From positions 33,638,766-33,702,765 of the forward strand of contig CM058234.1 in the NCBI GenBank assembly GCA_030180135.1: a stretch of DNA of 64,000 nucleotides, read 5' to 3'. Both the position numbers and the translations under genes were made by a program. Position 1 is the first letter of the stretch. Each line of letters starts with the position of its first letter. The notes under the pieces are model-generated. The model ran no database searches and was not told where the DNA came from. It was given only the letters and a program-made list of their open reading frames with translations. The DNA is from Orychophragmus violaceus. Its lineage: Eukaryota > Streptophyta > Magnoliopsida > Brassicales > Brassicaceae. Shown here in pieces: positions 1-11,602 of this stretch.

Positions 1-742
1 TTGCGGACACCTTGCTTTGACAAGCCCATCACACAACGAAACAAGCCTTGATAGTTGATAAGATTGGAGAGGCATCAAATACTTGATATTAATTGAGGAA
101 TTAAGTTTAATCAAATTTAAATTTATATTTAAAATTTTATATCTTATATATATATATATATGATTAAATATAAATAATACATATCTCATATGTATTTAGT
201 TGGATTACAAATAATGTAATCTTATTAAATTATTAATTATCTCAATTTAATTCATAAGCATTAATCACATTAATCTTTGAATCAAATAAAAAAACAAAAA
301 TCTTTTCAATTTCCAAAAGATTCTTGATAGAGTCAAATCAACCATTTGATATGATCTCATCATAAATATCATTTAATAGTCATATTAAATAATTATTCTC
401 TACCATAACGTGCTTAGACTTTATAGGCAAGTGAACATGCATAATATATCAAATATATTTAATATGCATAGAACATTGTGTAAATGACAAGAGTTCTTAT
501 TTTATTATCATCATCAATCACGTACATCGAAACACTTTTCAGCCATATAAATGAAAATCTAGATAACAACTAATAAAATTAAATTATAATTTAAGAACTT
601 CAAAGTTGTCACGTCAAACGTGTCCTGTAAATCAATATTCACAAATCTGGATATTCTAATCAAATCAAAATATTTTGCAGAACACGTTTCACAAGAAATT
701 CAGATTCAAAATCAGTATTAAACAAGTAGGCCCTGACACCAC
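1..742 (-). other. AT-rich leader of a minus-strand Copia-like element
   Basis: No coding region is recognisable. The stretch is very AT-rich and lies immediately inside the primer-binding site and LTR at 729-1456 when read on the minus strand. It is therefore probably the 5' untranslated leader of a Copia-type element whose body continues beyond the left window edge. It could instead be unrelated intergenic DNA next to a decayed LTR. Confidence 0.35.
729..741 (-). other. Primer-binding site, initiator tRNA-Met type
   Basis: On the minus strand this reads TGGTGTCAGGGCC, two changes from the TGGTATCAGAGCC expected for priming by initiator tRNA-Met, as in most Copia elements. It sits one base inside the LTR end at 743. 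That placement supports the LTR call and its orientation. Confidence 0.5.
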
Positions 743-1456
743 TGTTGGAATTCATACCGGTTTATAAAACAATTTTATAAATCAACCTATGAATTACTAG
801 CCAAGATCTCTTGCCAATACTGAAATAAATCTGGATCTAAGGATTTGAATATACCTGGATATTCTGCAGCGGAATAATGAACAAAACGATTGAGGTTACT
901 AAGCACTCCAAGTGTTGTGCCTCTACCGGTATCCACACGTACACAAACTGGATCGAAATGGGATGCTAGTGCCGTCGAGATCAAATCTCAGAACTTTGAC
1001 AAACTATTTGTCTCTTTAGTTCTAGGATTTTAGAATAATTGTGCGGCTTCCTCAAAAGGAATTATTAGTTTTCGTGTATTTTAATTGCACCATTATATCC
1101 TCCTTATATAATGATGTGATTGAAACCCTAACACATATGTGGGCCAAGCCCAATATAAGAATAACAATTATTCTCATCTTCATACGTGTATGTGTTATCT
1201 TATAACACATATTATATTATTTATTAACATCACATGTATATAAATAATATATGTATTATTCTTAAAACCCAAAATAACATTGATCCAATTTGCTTAAGTG
1301 TGTGACCTTGTAGGTTCATATAATATCAGCAATGAATTCTCAATTCATAGATCATAAGCGGTTTCTAGCAAAACATTATGACCACTTAATACTATATGAT
1401 TATCGAACCTCTACTAACTTGAGTAAGTACAAATTGATTTCAGAACATTCCCAACA
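743..1456 (-). repeat. Copia-like LTR (5' LTR of a minus-strand element)
   Basis: The segment is bounded by inverted termini TGTTGGAAT and ATTCCCAACA, which fit TG...CA LTR ends. It has a tRNA-Met-like primer site directly outside its left edge, so it is the 5' LTR of an element running leftward out of the window. No partner LTR is visible, so the outer boundary rests on the terminal motif alone. Short open frames inside it have no recognisable protein similarity. Confidence 0.55.
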
Positions 1457-1659
1457 CTTACATTATATGATATGTCCGTACAAGAACCTTTTTTCAACAA
1501 AAATACATTATGTAGATAAACATCTGAGCGATGACACAACAACAACAATATTAAGCTCCATATCATGGTCTTGGTATGATAGATTTGAATTAAACTTTTT
1601 GTCAACAATATACAAAGTATCTACAACAGCTCGGATAACAATACCGATAGTTGAATCTA
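1457..1659. other. Short spacer, nothing recognised
   Basis: About 200 bases between the Copia-like LTR and the 5'-truncated LINE. No gene, repeat or target duplication could be identified. Confidence 0.4.
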
Positions 1660-4600
1660 CATTGATCAATGAGGAATTCTCCTTGTTTGCTTGTTGGAGA
1701 TTACAATCAAATACTCAATGCAAACGAGCATTTCTCCTCATTCCCTTATGACCTGCCTCTTTGGGGTATGGAGGCGCTCAGGAACTGTCTGGATTCTTGT
1801 GAGCTTGTGGATTTACCGGCTAGGGAAGCTTTCTTCACTTTGAGTAATGGTCGTCCCGAGGATCCGATTACACGGAAGCTGGAGAGAGCGATAGTAAACG
1901 CGCAGTGGTTGTCTTCCTTCCCTGACTCGACAGTGAGGTTTGATGCTCCAGGGGACTCTGATCATTCCCCCTGCTGCATCAGTACGGACTCGGTGTTGGA
2001 GGTGTCCAGAAAGCCTTTTAAATACTTTTCATTTCTCTCTACCCACCCTGCCTTTAAAACAAAGTTCACTGAAGCTTGGAATCTTCAGACTTTAGTCGGG
2101 TCGAAATTATTTACTTTGGGGTAGAAGTTGAAAGCTGCAAAGGTTTGTTGTAGGAAGCTTAATAAAGAGGGTTTCGGTAATATTAAACAGAAGACGAAAG
2201 ATGCTCTAACTGCTCTGGAAGGGATTTAATCCGAGCTCCTTAATCAGCCTTCTGATGCTCTGTTTAGAAGAGAATATGTGGCGAGGAAGACTTGGAATTT
2301 CTTCTCAGATGCGCAGGAATCATTCTATAGACAGAAATCCAGGATAAGTTATATCAGCCTCGGAGATGCGAACACTTCTTTCTTTCACAAGGTCGTGACT
2401 GCCCACTTTGCTAAGAACGCCATCAGGTTCCTTCGAGACAGTAATGACATGAGAGTAGATAATCTTTCTCAAGTTAAAGACATGACGGTAGACTATTTCA
2501 AGGACTTCCTCGGGACTGAAAATTCAAATGTGGTTCCAGCATCTGTGGAGCAGATTAGAGATCTACATCCCTTTCGCTACTCTTCTGATTTAGCCTCGAA
2601 GCTGACTGCTATTCCTTCGGACATTGAAATAGCGCAGACTTTATTCAAAATGTCAAGGAACAAGGCTCCAGGGCCCGATGGGTTTCCAATGGAGTTTTTC
2701 ATTGAGGCTTGGGATGTGGTTGGTTCTGAACCGTTCAAGCAGTGAAGGAGTTTTTTACATCAGGAAACTTGCTCAGGAAATTCAATGCAACTACTATTGT
2801 TTTGATTCCAAAGATTTAGGGAGCAGATAAGCTATCTGAATTCAGACCCATATCGCTTTGCACAACCATATACATGGTGATTTCTCGGCTCCTTAAGAAT
2901 AGACTAAAGCTGTTTATAGCGGATGCAGTCCAGGGAAACCAGGTGGGTTTTATCCAGGGGAGACTTCTTTGCGAGAATGTGTTATTAGCTTCAGAATTAG
3001 TCTCCGGTTTCCACTCCCAAGGTCCGATCTCGAGAGGTTGCTTACAAGTGGATCTTTCGAAAGCTTATAATAACTTGAACTGGGACTTCCTCTTAAATAT
3101 TTTGTATGCCCTTGATCACCCTGAGTTGTTCATAAAGTGGATTAAAGAGTGATTCACAACACCATCATACAACATTGCTATCAATGGAGAGTTAATCGGT
3201 TTCTTCCCCTGAAAGAAAGGGCTAAGGCAAGGGGATCCGATTTCATCGCTTCTATTTGTGCTGGCTATGGATGTTTTATCAAAGCAGCTAGATAAAGGGG
3301 CTATGGACAGTAGGTTTCGACCTCATCCAATGGCAGATGCTCCGCTGGTCACACACCTAAGTTTCGCGGATGATGTTTTGTTGTTTTTCGACTGCTCGGA
3401 AGCATCACTGGTTGGAGTACTGGATATTCTCGAGAATTTCAAGATCTGTTCCGGTCTAGGAATTAATCTACAGAAGACGGTGTTATTCCTGGATGGAGGT
3501 AATCTGCCTTTGATCCGAGGAGTTGCAAACATGTATAACCTGCAGGAGAGCTCATTCCCAGTCCGTTATTTGGGTGTTCCTCTGACCACTCGGAAGTTGA
3601 GGAAACAAGATTATCAACCGCTTCTGGATAAGATTGCGCAAAGATTTTCTTCCTGGACTGTACGTTTTCTGTCTTTCGCTGGACGATTCCAAATAATCAA
3701 GTCTGTTATATATTCTTTGATTACTTTCTGGGGATCAATCTTTATTCTTCCTAAGAGTTGTATATGGAGGAAATTGAAGGTATGTGTAACAGATTTCTTT
3801 GGAAAGGCGATATTCATTCTTCTCGTGGAGTTAAGATCAGTTGGGAATCGGTTTGTACGCCGAAAGAGGTTGGCGGTTTGGGGCTGAGAAGACTTTTAGA
3901 TTGGAATCAGGTGTTGTGCTTGAAACTTATCTGGTTACTTTTTACAGCTAACAGCTCCCTCTGGGTATTATGGGTCCGTAGAAACCTGTTGGGGAACGTG
4001 AATTTTTGGGAAGTGGATGCATCAAACTCGGGCAGTTGGTCTTGGAGGAATCTGTGTAAGCTCAGAGAAGTTGCTCGGCAGTTCGTGGTTTGTGATATTG
4101 GAACTGGAGAGTCAGCGAGTTTTTGGTTTGAAAATTGGACTGGTTTAGGTCCTCTTATCGATCTTGCCAGCAGGAATGCTCCGAGAGTGGCTGGCCTTCC
4201 AATCGATGCAGTGGTGGCGGATGCTATCTCGGAAGGGCAATGGTGGACATCAAGGAGTAGAAGCAGACATCCGATTATTCTCCTTTTGAAGGAGTGCTTG
4301 CCGGACCCATCGTTGGTTGTACATGAAGGTCCAGATGACTTATTCAAATGGAAGATTGGGGATCGGCCACCCACACTCAACTTCTCTTCATCGGCTGTGT
4401 GGCATTTTCTTCATCCTCCAGGTCAGACAGTGCAGTGGCATAAATCTGTGTGGTTTTCAGGAAGAATCCCCAAGCATTCCTTCATCACATGGTTAGCTGC
4501 TAGAAACAGGATGGTCACGAGAGATAGATTGAGGCAGTGGGGTCTTGATGTGCCGGAGACGTGCCTTCTTTGTAACTCAGCCCTGGAATCAAGACAGCAT

Positions 4601-5051
4601 CAATTCTTTGACTGTGTGTTCAGCTCTGAGGTATGGTCTTTCTTATCCTCTAGACTTTTGCTTAATCCTCCGAACCTTTTCGAGGACGGTCTGAGACGGG
4701 TGAAAGACCATACTAGGGACAAGAACATTGCTCTAATCCTGAAACTAACATTCCAAGCTTCTATCTATTGCATCTAGAAAGAGAGAAACCAGCGCCTCCA
4801 TGTTCAAACTTCCCGACCAGCCTCGTCAGTGATAGAGGAGATAAAACAACTCGTTAGGTACCGGCTCATACCAATGTCTCGAGAAGCAGGCGACTCTTTT
4901 ACCTCGGTCTCTTACTTAGGGGCGTGATTTGCTCTTTTTGATCATATAGTGTGAGTCTCATGATAGGTGTATTTTTTTGTATGTTGCTCTCGTATGAGCT
5001 CTTGTAACACTGTTTGCAAGATTAATAGAAAGTAATATTTAAAAAAAAAAA
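1660..5051 (+). mobile_element. LINE-1-type retrotransposon, 5' truncated
   Basis: A plant L1-clade non-LTR retrotransposon. It starts abruptly inside the endonuclease domain, runs through reverse transcriptase and the C-terminal zinc-binding region (zf-RVT-like), and ends in a poly(A) run at about 5040-5051. Truncation at the 5' end with an intact 3' poly(A) is the usual product of incomplete target-primed reverse transcription. ORF1 and most of the endonuclease are missing. A second LINE lies tail-to-tail with it on the minus strand about 500 bp away. I could not define a target-site duplication. Confidence 0.85.
1669..4927 (+). pseudogene. LINE ORF2 (endonuclease-reverse transcriptase), broken
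   Basis: Domains in order: the endonuclease C-terminal part with GDYNQIL and the NAQWL region (1669-2124); the RT start with APGPDGFPMEFF (2278-2745); RT palm with FRPISLC, QVGFIQGR and DLSKAYNNL (about 2800-3152); the catalytic FADD (about 3364); then the C-terminal region with SWSWRNL, GESASFWFENW, the HSFITWLA stretch and a CLLCN...HQFFDC zinc-like motif. In-frame stops lie at 2122, 2227, 2743, 2817 and 3150. The frame shifts near 2750-2800 and again near 3760-3880. A stop at 4775 replaces an expected Trp, and homology continues in frame to the TGA at 4925-4927. It cannot encode a working enzyme. Confidence 0.85.
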
Positions 5052-5548
5052 CCTTATCCGCTTTATATTGTTTATACGAGTAATTAATTACAAAATTGTT
5101 AAAAACCATTATTTGCATCTCTGAAACTCTTTTATATGAATTAAGAAAGCATATCATTCTATTGGTGCATACACCTTCACTAGTTCCAAACACTCTAATG
5201 TGAACGTTACATCTAATTGTTGAAATACCTTTACAAATTCCGTAGTCCAGACTAATGCTCCAATTCGGCATGCAATACTAAAAGAGTACTCCTGATATTT
5301 CTTGCCCCATCATTTCATTCACTCACTGGTAATTGCTGAATCATGCTTGCTTTGAAAACAAATCGCCTTCTTTTTATAAACCATTTATATAACACCACAA
5401 TCCCCTTTGAATAAGTTGGGTTCCCTTGGTAAACATATGAATTTGTGGTGAGCTATTAGCCCCAAATATTGGAGCTTGTTTCCATAGTAATGTTTATGTA
5501 TCTACAATTTTCATAATTTTATGAGGATCCGACAATATTACTATATAA
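5052..5548. other. Spacer between two LINE tails, nothing recognised
   Basis: About 500 AT-rich bases between the poly(A) of the plus-strand LINE and the poly(T) (reverse-strand tail) of the minus-strand LINE. An open frame of about 109 codons on the minus strand overlaps the LINE tail and shows no family motif I recognise. Confidence 0.4.
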
Positions 5549-6714
5549 CTTTTTTCTTTTTTTTTAAATGAATGTTAGTATTGTATTCAAAAAAAAATTT
5601 ACAATGAATGTAACTTTAATGGAATGGAATTTTGTTCCTAGACTATTTTTCTGCACTAGCTACAATAGTGGAACCATTTCCTCATGCATTCTTCGAGTTT
5701 GGGATCTGCTTTCGCTTTGATGGTGCTTATCCTGTTACAGATATTTTTATCTATTAGCTTCACAAGTCTGGGTACCTGGATCGGCAGATTTTCTGCAAGC
5801 ATGAACTTTTCTGTTAGCTGAAATTGATACCGTGTGAGAGGGTTGATTAACTCAGTCAATGATACAATGTAGTTACTACCCAGAAGAGAGTAGGTTAACA
5901 TGTACCAGACTTCTGCGGAGAATCTTCATTCGAAAACCAAATGATTTCTTGTCTCCAGCTGACTGCAGAAGATTCAAGTTGGGTCATGGTTCTGGTTCCA
6001 CTGCCTCATTCGATTTCCCGTTGACAGCCTGTTTAATGTGATAGAACGAGTATTTCGGAGTCGCATACTTAAACCAGACTCCACCATACCATTCTTGTTT
6101 CGGTTCAGAGATGAAGATTTGATTCCATGTACCTTTTGTTTCGAACATTGGCTTGAATTTATTATCCCCCGTTTTCCAAAGATGAATGTCATTACCATTG
6201 TCCACTACTAGTCTGATCTTCTCTATTTCCTCTTTGATTCTGTTTATATCATCTAAACGATGCCTTCTTCTTCTGTGAGTATTCCACATCTGCAACAATT
6301 GATTATTCTGAGATTCCCATGTCAATGTACCCTCGATTGCCTGTAATGTCGTGAATTCGTCTCATGCTTGACCATGAATCAAACCAAAACGACACTGATT
6401 CGCCATTCACTACTTCTACTACGCAGAATTCTCGAGCTATGTCTCTATACTTTAAAAGTTTTCTCCACATCCAAGACCCCATAGATATTGCCTGGACAGT
6501 CCAGAAAATCTGCTTTCGAATAAGCTCATCTTTTATCCAATTTACCCATAGAGACAGCTGATTTGAGACAATTCTCAATATAAGTTTGAGTCAACTTACT
6601 TTATTTGTATCCTTGATTGACTTGATGCCTACACCACCCTCTTTTTTCTTTGGCATGCAAACGGTTCTCCATGCCATCTTTTCCTTGTGCAATTCTAGGT
6701 TCGGACCTGACTAG
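5549..6714 (-). mobile_element. Second LINE, 3' part (left of gypsy element A)
   Basis: The minus-strand 3' portion of an L1-clade LINE. Its A-rich tail appears as the T-rich run at 5550-5565. The remainder of the same LINE resumes at 24508, on the other side of gypsy element A, whose 5-bp target duplication ACTAG/ACCAG (one mismatch) flanks the break at 6710-6714 and 24503-24507. The LINE was therefore present before element A inserted. Confidence 0.8.
5656..6714 (-). pseudogene. LINE ORF2 C-terminal region, broken
   Basis: On the minus strand, frames in order show IKDELIRKQIFW, a WMWRKLLKYRDIA region, then NGESVSFWFDSWSSM, which is the conserved block before the C-terminal zinc-binding domain. 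Next come WYGGVWFKYATPKYSF and a C-terminal IDKNICNRISTIKAK...LEECMRKWF block typical of plant LINE ORF2 ends. The pieces lie in different frames (breaks near 6310, 6000 and 5900), so the gene is dead. Upstream exonuclease/RT parts lie beyond the element A insertion at 24508-27278. Confidence 0.75.
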
Positions 6715-7890
6715 TGATAGAGCAAATTTTAATCCCTATTTCTAACATGCAAGTGTACAGTTTCGAACGATGTAATATTAAGGGCATCGAATCCACAGAG
6801 ACTCAAGTTTCACGCGATAAATTGTATGCAGTCAAATTAAGCTAAGCAAGAGAGATGAAAGTAATAAATAGCAAGTAATTAAAAGAGTGTTTTCGATGGG
6901 AGAAAAGCGCTAGACTTAGGACGTTCTCAGGAAATCATGCAATGCCAGACACTTAACTAATCAGGATTCAGATTAAGCACAGGTTCAAGAACTAGAATCA
7001 CAAAGGTCAAATAATTCAACTCTCGCTGCAATTTTTCTCTATGTCTAGCAACCTAACGATTCAAATCTCTTTGCAATTTTAGAGTTCTAGACAAGCATTA
7101 ATAGTAAGTTCTTTAGTTAACAATTCTCCTAAACGAAATCTCTTTGTATCTAGTCAATTTGCTCACACTAAGTTCTGTCGGAATATAATTCACACTCTCG
7201 TGCCAAATTATTAATCTAAGATCTAAACCCTAGGTGATCAATCCATAATTCAGTTTGAATCTCAACTTAGGAGATGAACAAATAGTTTTAGAATCCTAAT
7301 TATTCAGTTATCTAACCAAGCATAAAAAACCTATGAGAAATCCTAAATCTAACAAGGGTTACTACTCAGACATGATATCAATTAGACAACACATATTGAA
7401 TAGAAAACCAAAGAATGAATAGATAGAAATAATGGGGTTCGAAGTCCTTCTCTCAAAAGTTTACAAAGTAGCAAAATCAGCCCCAAGCAATCTCTCAATC
7501 TCCAAAAGCCAAAAGCGAGAACAAAGTATGAACGAGACAACTCTCAAAAACCTAATTAATAGACTAAACACGTTTTTGGGTCCAAATTAGAAACAATGAA
7601 ACTTCTGGGCTTTCTTGCAATTCTTAAAAAGATGTAATGAACTCGCGCTATGGCCTCGTTGGGCTTCTGTGTCGACCGACACTAAGTGTGATGTCGGTCG
7701 ACATCAATACCTGGTTATGGCTCCAACTTCAACTTCTTGCAGAGATCTCCAGAAATGTCCCAAAACTCCTAGCTTTGCTCCAAACGTATGCTAACCTGTA
7801 AAAGACTCGATAGACTCGAAATACAAGGTTAAAGACTCAATATATACACTTATATCATGGTTGAAAACCTAGAAAAACCATGATATATCA
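6715..7890 (-). repeat. 3' LTR of gypsy element A
   Basis: Matches 23334-24502 throughout. On the minus strand it starts TGATATATCATGG and ends CTCTATCA. It contains a motif pair at about 7670-7705 (TCGACCGA and TCGGTCGA, 22 bp apart). The polypurine tract abuts its inner edge. It has no coding capacity. Confidence 0.9.
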
Positions 7891-9253
7891 ACTCCCCCAC
7901 ACTTAGCTTTTGTTTGCCCTCAAGCAAACATAAAACCAAAGTATGAAAAAGAGGTTTGAAAACACAGAAACTCATTTCGTCTTAGGAACATCACATTCAC
8001 ATTCACTTAGTAACCCACATGAAAACATTCCTGCAGAGATCAAGACCACAATGTACTTCCCCCACACTTAGCAATTGTCCCAAGTAAACTTCACAATCAA
8101 GTTAAGACATCCAAATTCACCACACTAACCTCTGAATATAATTAAGTGTGGTCTCACCAAGGGAGTATCGATCAGAGGACACATAGACTCTTACCCAGTC
8201 AGTACCACTCTTACCCAGTCAGTACCCGACCACCAAACTGTCAGTTTCTGGTTCCTTTCTTCTCTCTTATCTCCCTTTAGCAACTGGTTTTTTCCCACTG
8301 GGTATCATATTATTTTTTTTATCAGTGCTCTTACCTTTTTATTTGGGGTGTTACTTTGGACACATTCCATGGATGCATAGGAGGTAATAGGGGTCTCTAC
8401 CACTCCCGTGACAACTTTGAAGCTACTAGCTTATCCGCAGTTTATCTCTTTTTTTTTACTTTAAAGGGAGGGGAAAAGGGAACCATACTCAGACAGGTTT
8501 ACAAGCTGTTTCAGGCATGACAAAGGAATCCGATCCAGAGATACCAAGATTAGAGGTGAAGTTAGTAGTGGATCCTCTGAATACCTTAGAAGGTATGGGT
8601 GTCCTTGGTAGGTTGATATGTGTGTTGTTTTCTAACAGTCATATAGCTACTACAAGTCTGTCCAATGGTCACTTAGGATCATGTTCCTACAAAAATTTCC
8701 TAGAAAAATCTTTGTTTCCAACTGATTTTGACTCAATAAAACAATTTTGAAAATAAAGGAAAACAAAAGACTGGCTCTAAGAAAACAAAACACGTCGTCA
8801 GTACCCACCTCCCCCACACTTAAACTGCATTGGCTTTGGTGCAATCACAACTTGGATTTGGCTAAAATCAATCTGGAACGATGGGAAAATTGATTTAAAA
8901 TTTCGTACCTGAACACGATTAGTGTCGACCGACACCAAAGTCGATGTCGATCGACACCGAATTCGCAGGATCGCACGCAGAGTCTGTATAAGTCTCATGG
9001 CCAGGTCAATGAGTTAGCACTCAAATTCTCACCTGTTAGCTGCATTAGATCACTCAAAAAGCATGTCAGAAGCAACAATACAATGCATAAACTCATAATC
9101 ATCCAAGTTCCAAACTGATTGGACTAACAGACTGACTCAAATAAGGACATAAAAATGACTCAAGACACAAGAGAAAAAGAAAAGAAAAAGAAAAGAAACA
9201 AAGAACCAGTAGCAACGGAGGATCTAGAACTCTTGAGAGTCCTGGTCATCCAT
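7891..9253 (-). promoter_or_regulatory. 3' noncoding domain of element A with three polypurine tracts
   Basis: No gene is seen. On the minus strand it carries three copies of the AAGTGTGGGGGAxx tract (8808-8821, 8056-8069, 7891-7904). The last abuts the LTR and is the expected plus-strand primer site. A near-hairpin (7911-7930, one mismatch) lies beside it. The block between about 8060 and 8760 aligns by eye with 40490-41110 of element B and 62350-62990 of element C, although none of it is coding. A motif pair lies at 8922-8960. Confidence 0.7.
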
Positions 9254-10749
9254 CTACTCATAATCAGCAGCCTCCATCTCATCATCCTCTGGGATCACAG
9301 GTGCAGCTGGTGTGCACTGGCGACGACGTCGCTGTGGGTGAGAGATACGCTGTGCGCGACAACAGGAGAAGCGAAAAATACCCTTCCACATCGCTTTCAT
9401 TGTAGCGCTCATCCACTTCTGCCAGTATCTAGATGGCATGTCCTCTGGTGGCATCGGAGGGTCCGGGAAGCCAAAAGTCTCATCATCAGTAACAGGAATT
9501 GTGTCGTGCTAAGCAGTAGAAGCAGCAGCTCCAGAGGATGTGTCTCTAAGTACAGTGAAGCGACTCGTAGGAGCTCGACAAAGGTCCTCAGAAGGCTGAA
9601 AGCTCAGCATCAGTGGCTCACCCGTAATCCCTGTGAGTCTAGTATTGGGAAGGGGAAACAAACGCTCTACACCAGATGAATCGGTGAAGTTACAGAACAG
9701 CTCTTCTCTATCCTTGTCGCCCTTGAGCCAATGAGTGCTCCTCAAATGTGAAATGTCCATAGCGGACCTCGCTGTGGAGATCGTCATCTGAGTCCTGTCA
9801 ATGCCAAAGTGGGCAAAAATAGGAGTCAAGAGGCTCCCAACAGTCTCTGTCTTCGTTCCCTTTCATGTGAAAGGCCTGGTCTTCAGCTCCTCCAGATGAT
9901 GTGCAAACACTGCTCCCATGTTCACATCTGCCTCCAAATGAGCATCCTCATACTGCTCTATGCCAATCATATAGCCAATCCCAATGTACAACAGTAATAG
10001 CTCCGCGATCCTCATCATACTCGGCTTCATCTTGCACAGTATGGTGTTGGCAAACAGACGAACAACATACCTCAGCACAGGATGCCTCATTGCGGACTGC
10101 CGGGTCGTCTGTGAGTCATAGATCCCACTACCGAAGTGAGACCAGAACATCTGCACATCTCGCCTCTGGCAGATTCACGCGCTCTTTAGTCTTGTCAAAC
10201 CTGTAGATGTCACATAGCTCAAGGATAGTAATCTGATACCTCACACCTTAGCCATGAAAGTCAGTGTCCCCTTAGAAGCCTTCTGCACTATCTCGTTGGT
10301 GTAATACACCCTGACAGTAGCCATAAATTGACTCACAAGCTCCTCGTAGAGATCATAGTGCTTAGTACATATGGTACCCAAGTAAGCTGTCCACAAGATG
10401 CGGAGTACGTCAGAACGAATCTTCAGCTTTATCATAGTGGCATGATCAGCAAATCTGGTGGGTTTGATCGTGACGTCACACCAGGCGTTGTAGTACAAAG
10501 AGTCATAATCATCCCACTGCTATGAGATTGGCCTGTTGATGCATGTAGTCTTCTTGACTTCCACATCAGGATCATGCTTCCAAACCTGGTTGTATGGGAT
10601 TCTCAGATTCTCACGCCTTGGCCAAGGTGGGTGTGTCTGCGGGTTTGGGTCATTGGTACCAGCTGCGGTGTCAGCCTGCTGTGGAGAGGAACCAGAAGCA
10701 GAAGCTTCAGCAGCTTCCTCGCTCGCTTAGATTGATGTCGTCTTTCCAT
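9254..10749 (-). pseudogene. ATHILA ORF-1-like gene of element A, broken
   Basis: A gene downstream of integrase, at the place where Athila-type elements carry an extra ORF. On the minus strand it starts ATGGAAAGACG at 10749, directly after a CAG splice-acceptor-like site. Order: an acidic/Ser-Pro-rich N-terminus, the block IKPTRFADH (about 10470) with VRVYYTNEI and GTLTFMAKV, then the HPVLRYVVRLFANT block (about 10080), then ISHLRSTHWLKGDKDRE (about 9740), and a C-terminus rich in Arg and acidic residues ending at 9254. It lies in several frames with at least four breaks. The family's function is unknown; it resembles Pfam's ATHILA ORF-1 family from memory. No signal peptide is evident. Confidence 0.65.
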
Positions 10750-11097
10750 CTGCAAGACAAAACACCCAACTCTAGAATGAGACTCAAAAATATAAATTTC
10801 AAAGTCAAGACATCACCAAATTGAGTATGTACAATCATCCACAACACTGAAATCAACCATATTCCATCCCAATTTTGTCCTAGATATCAACAGAATTAAC
10901 GAACAAGAGAGTTCGTCATCAAATCGAAATTTTTTTGGAACTCTCTAATTAATCACGAAATCTGTATGGGGGGCCTTTAATTCCTCTAGCACAACCTAAA
11001 TAGGCAAGAATCAACCATAAAAACAAGCTAATCGAGGAAAAAATCTCAACTTTCCACCTTAGGGCCGAAATGGAAATAGGGAGATTCATAGACATAC
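10750..11097 (-). other. Probable 5'-UTR intron upstream of ORF-1 (element A)
   Basis: On the minus strand a donor AAG/GTATGTC lies at 11098/11097 and an acceptor TTGTCTTGCAG at 10750, directly followed by the ORF-1 ATG. Element B has the same arrangement (donor AAG/GTATGTG, acceptor CGCAG/ATGG, 359 bp). The same position and matching splice signals in two diverged elements argue for a real spliced leader. Confidence 0.55.
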
Positions 11098-11546
11098 CTT
11101 CGCAGATCGAGTAAACAGCTACTAGAAATGGATAGAGGGGAGAGAATTGAGTGGAATAGCACTTGGAATCACTCAAAACGGTTAAGAATCGAGAGAGATG
11201 GAGATTTTTGGAGAGGAAATCGCGAGAGGGAAAAAATGGGGGAAGATGAAGTCTGTCCCGAGTTTTAAAGAATACTTACCTCGTGCGTATCAATGCCGAC
11301 CAACACTGAGGGAGATGACGATCGACATTCATTCTCCAGGTCCAAAGTCGACCATAATAATCGACCTCGGTCGATTTCTGTCCGTTCTCAATATTCTTGT
11401 ACGTCAATGTCGATTGACACTAATGTTAACGTCGGTCGACACTCGATCCAGAGTGCTGCGGGTTCTGCGAGACTTAACACAAAAACACCAAAAACCACAA
11501 AAAATCAAAAAGAAAAACCAAAAATCATAATATTTAAAACTTATCA

Positions 11547-11570
11547 GTGGGTTGCCTCCCACTCAGCGCT
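11547..11570 (-). promoter_or_regulatory. Conserved stem-loop after the pol stop (element A)
   Basis: On the minus strand, AGCGCT is followed by GTGGGAGGCAACCCAC, a perfect 5-bp stem around AGGCAA, 33 bases beyond the pol stop. The same element follows pol in B and C and occurs in the eroded Athila-like stretch at 42636. Confidence 0.6.
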
Positions 11571-11602
11571 CATTTAATGTCATTATCTTGACTGTACTGC
11601 GA

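Noticed and set aside
1332..1751. 139-codon open frame on the plus strand
   Set aside because: It spans the LTR, the spacer and an out-of-frame part of the LINE endonuclease, so it is chimeric by chance.
4942..5271. 109-codon minus-strand open frame
   Set aside because: Crosses the poly(A) tail of the plus-strand LINE and has no recognisable motif.
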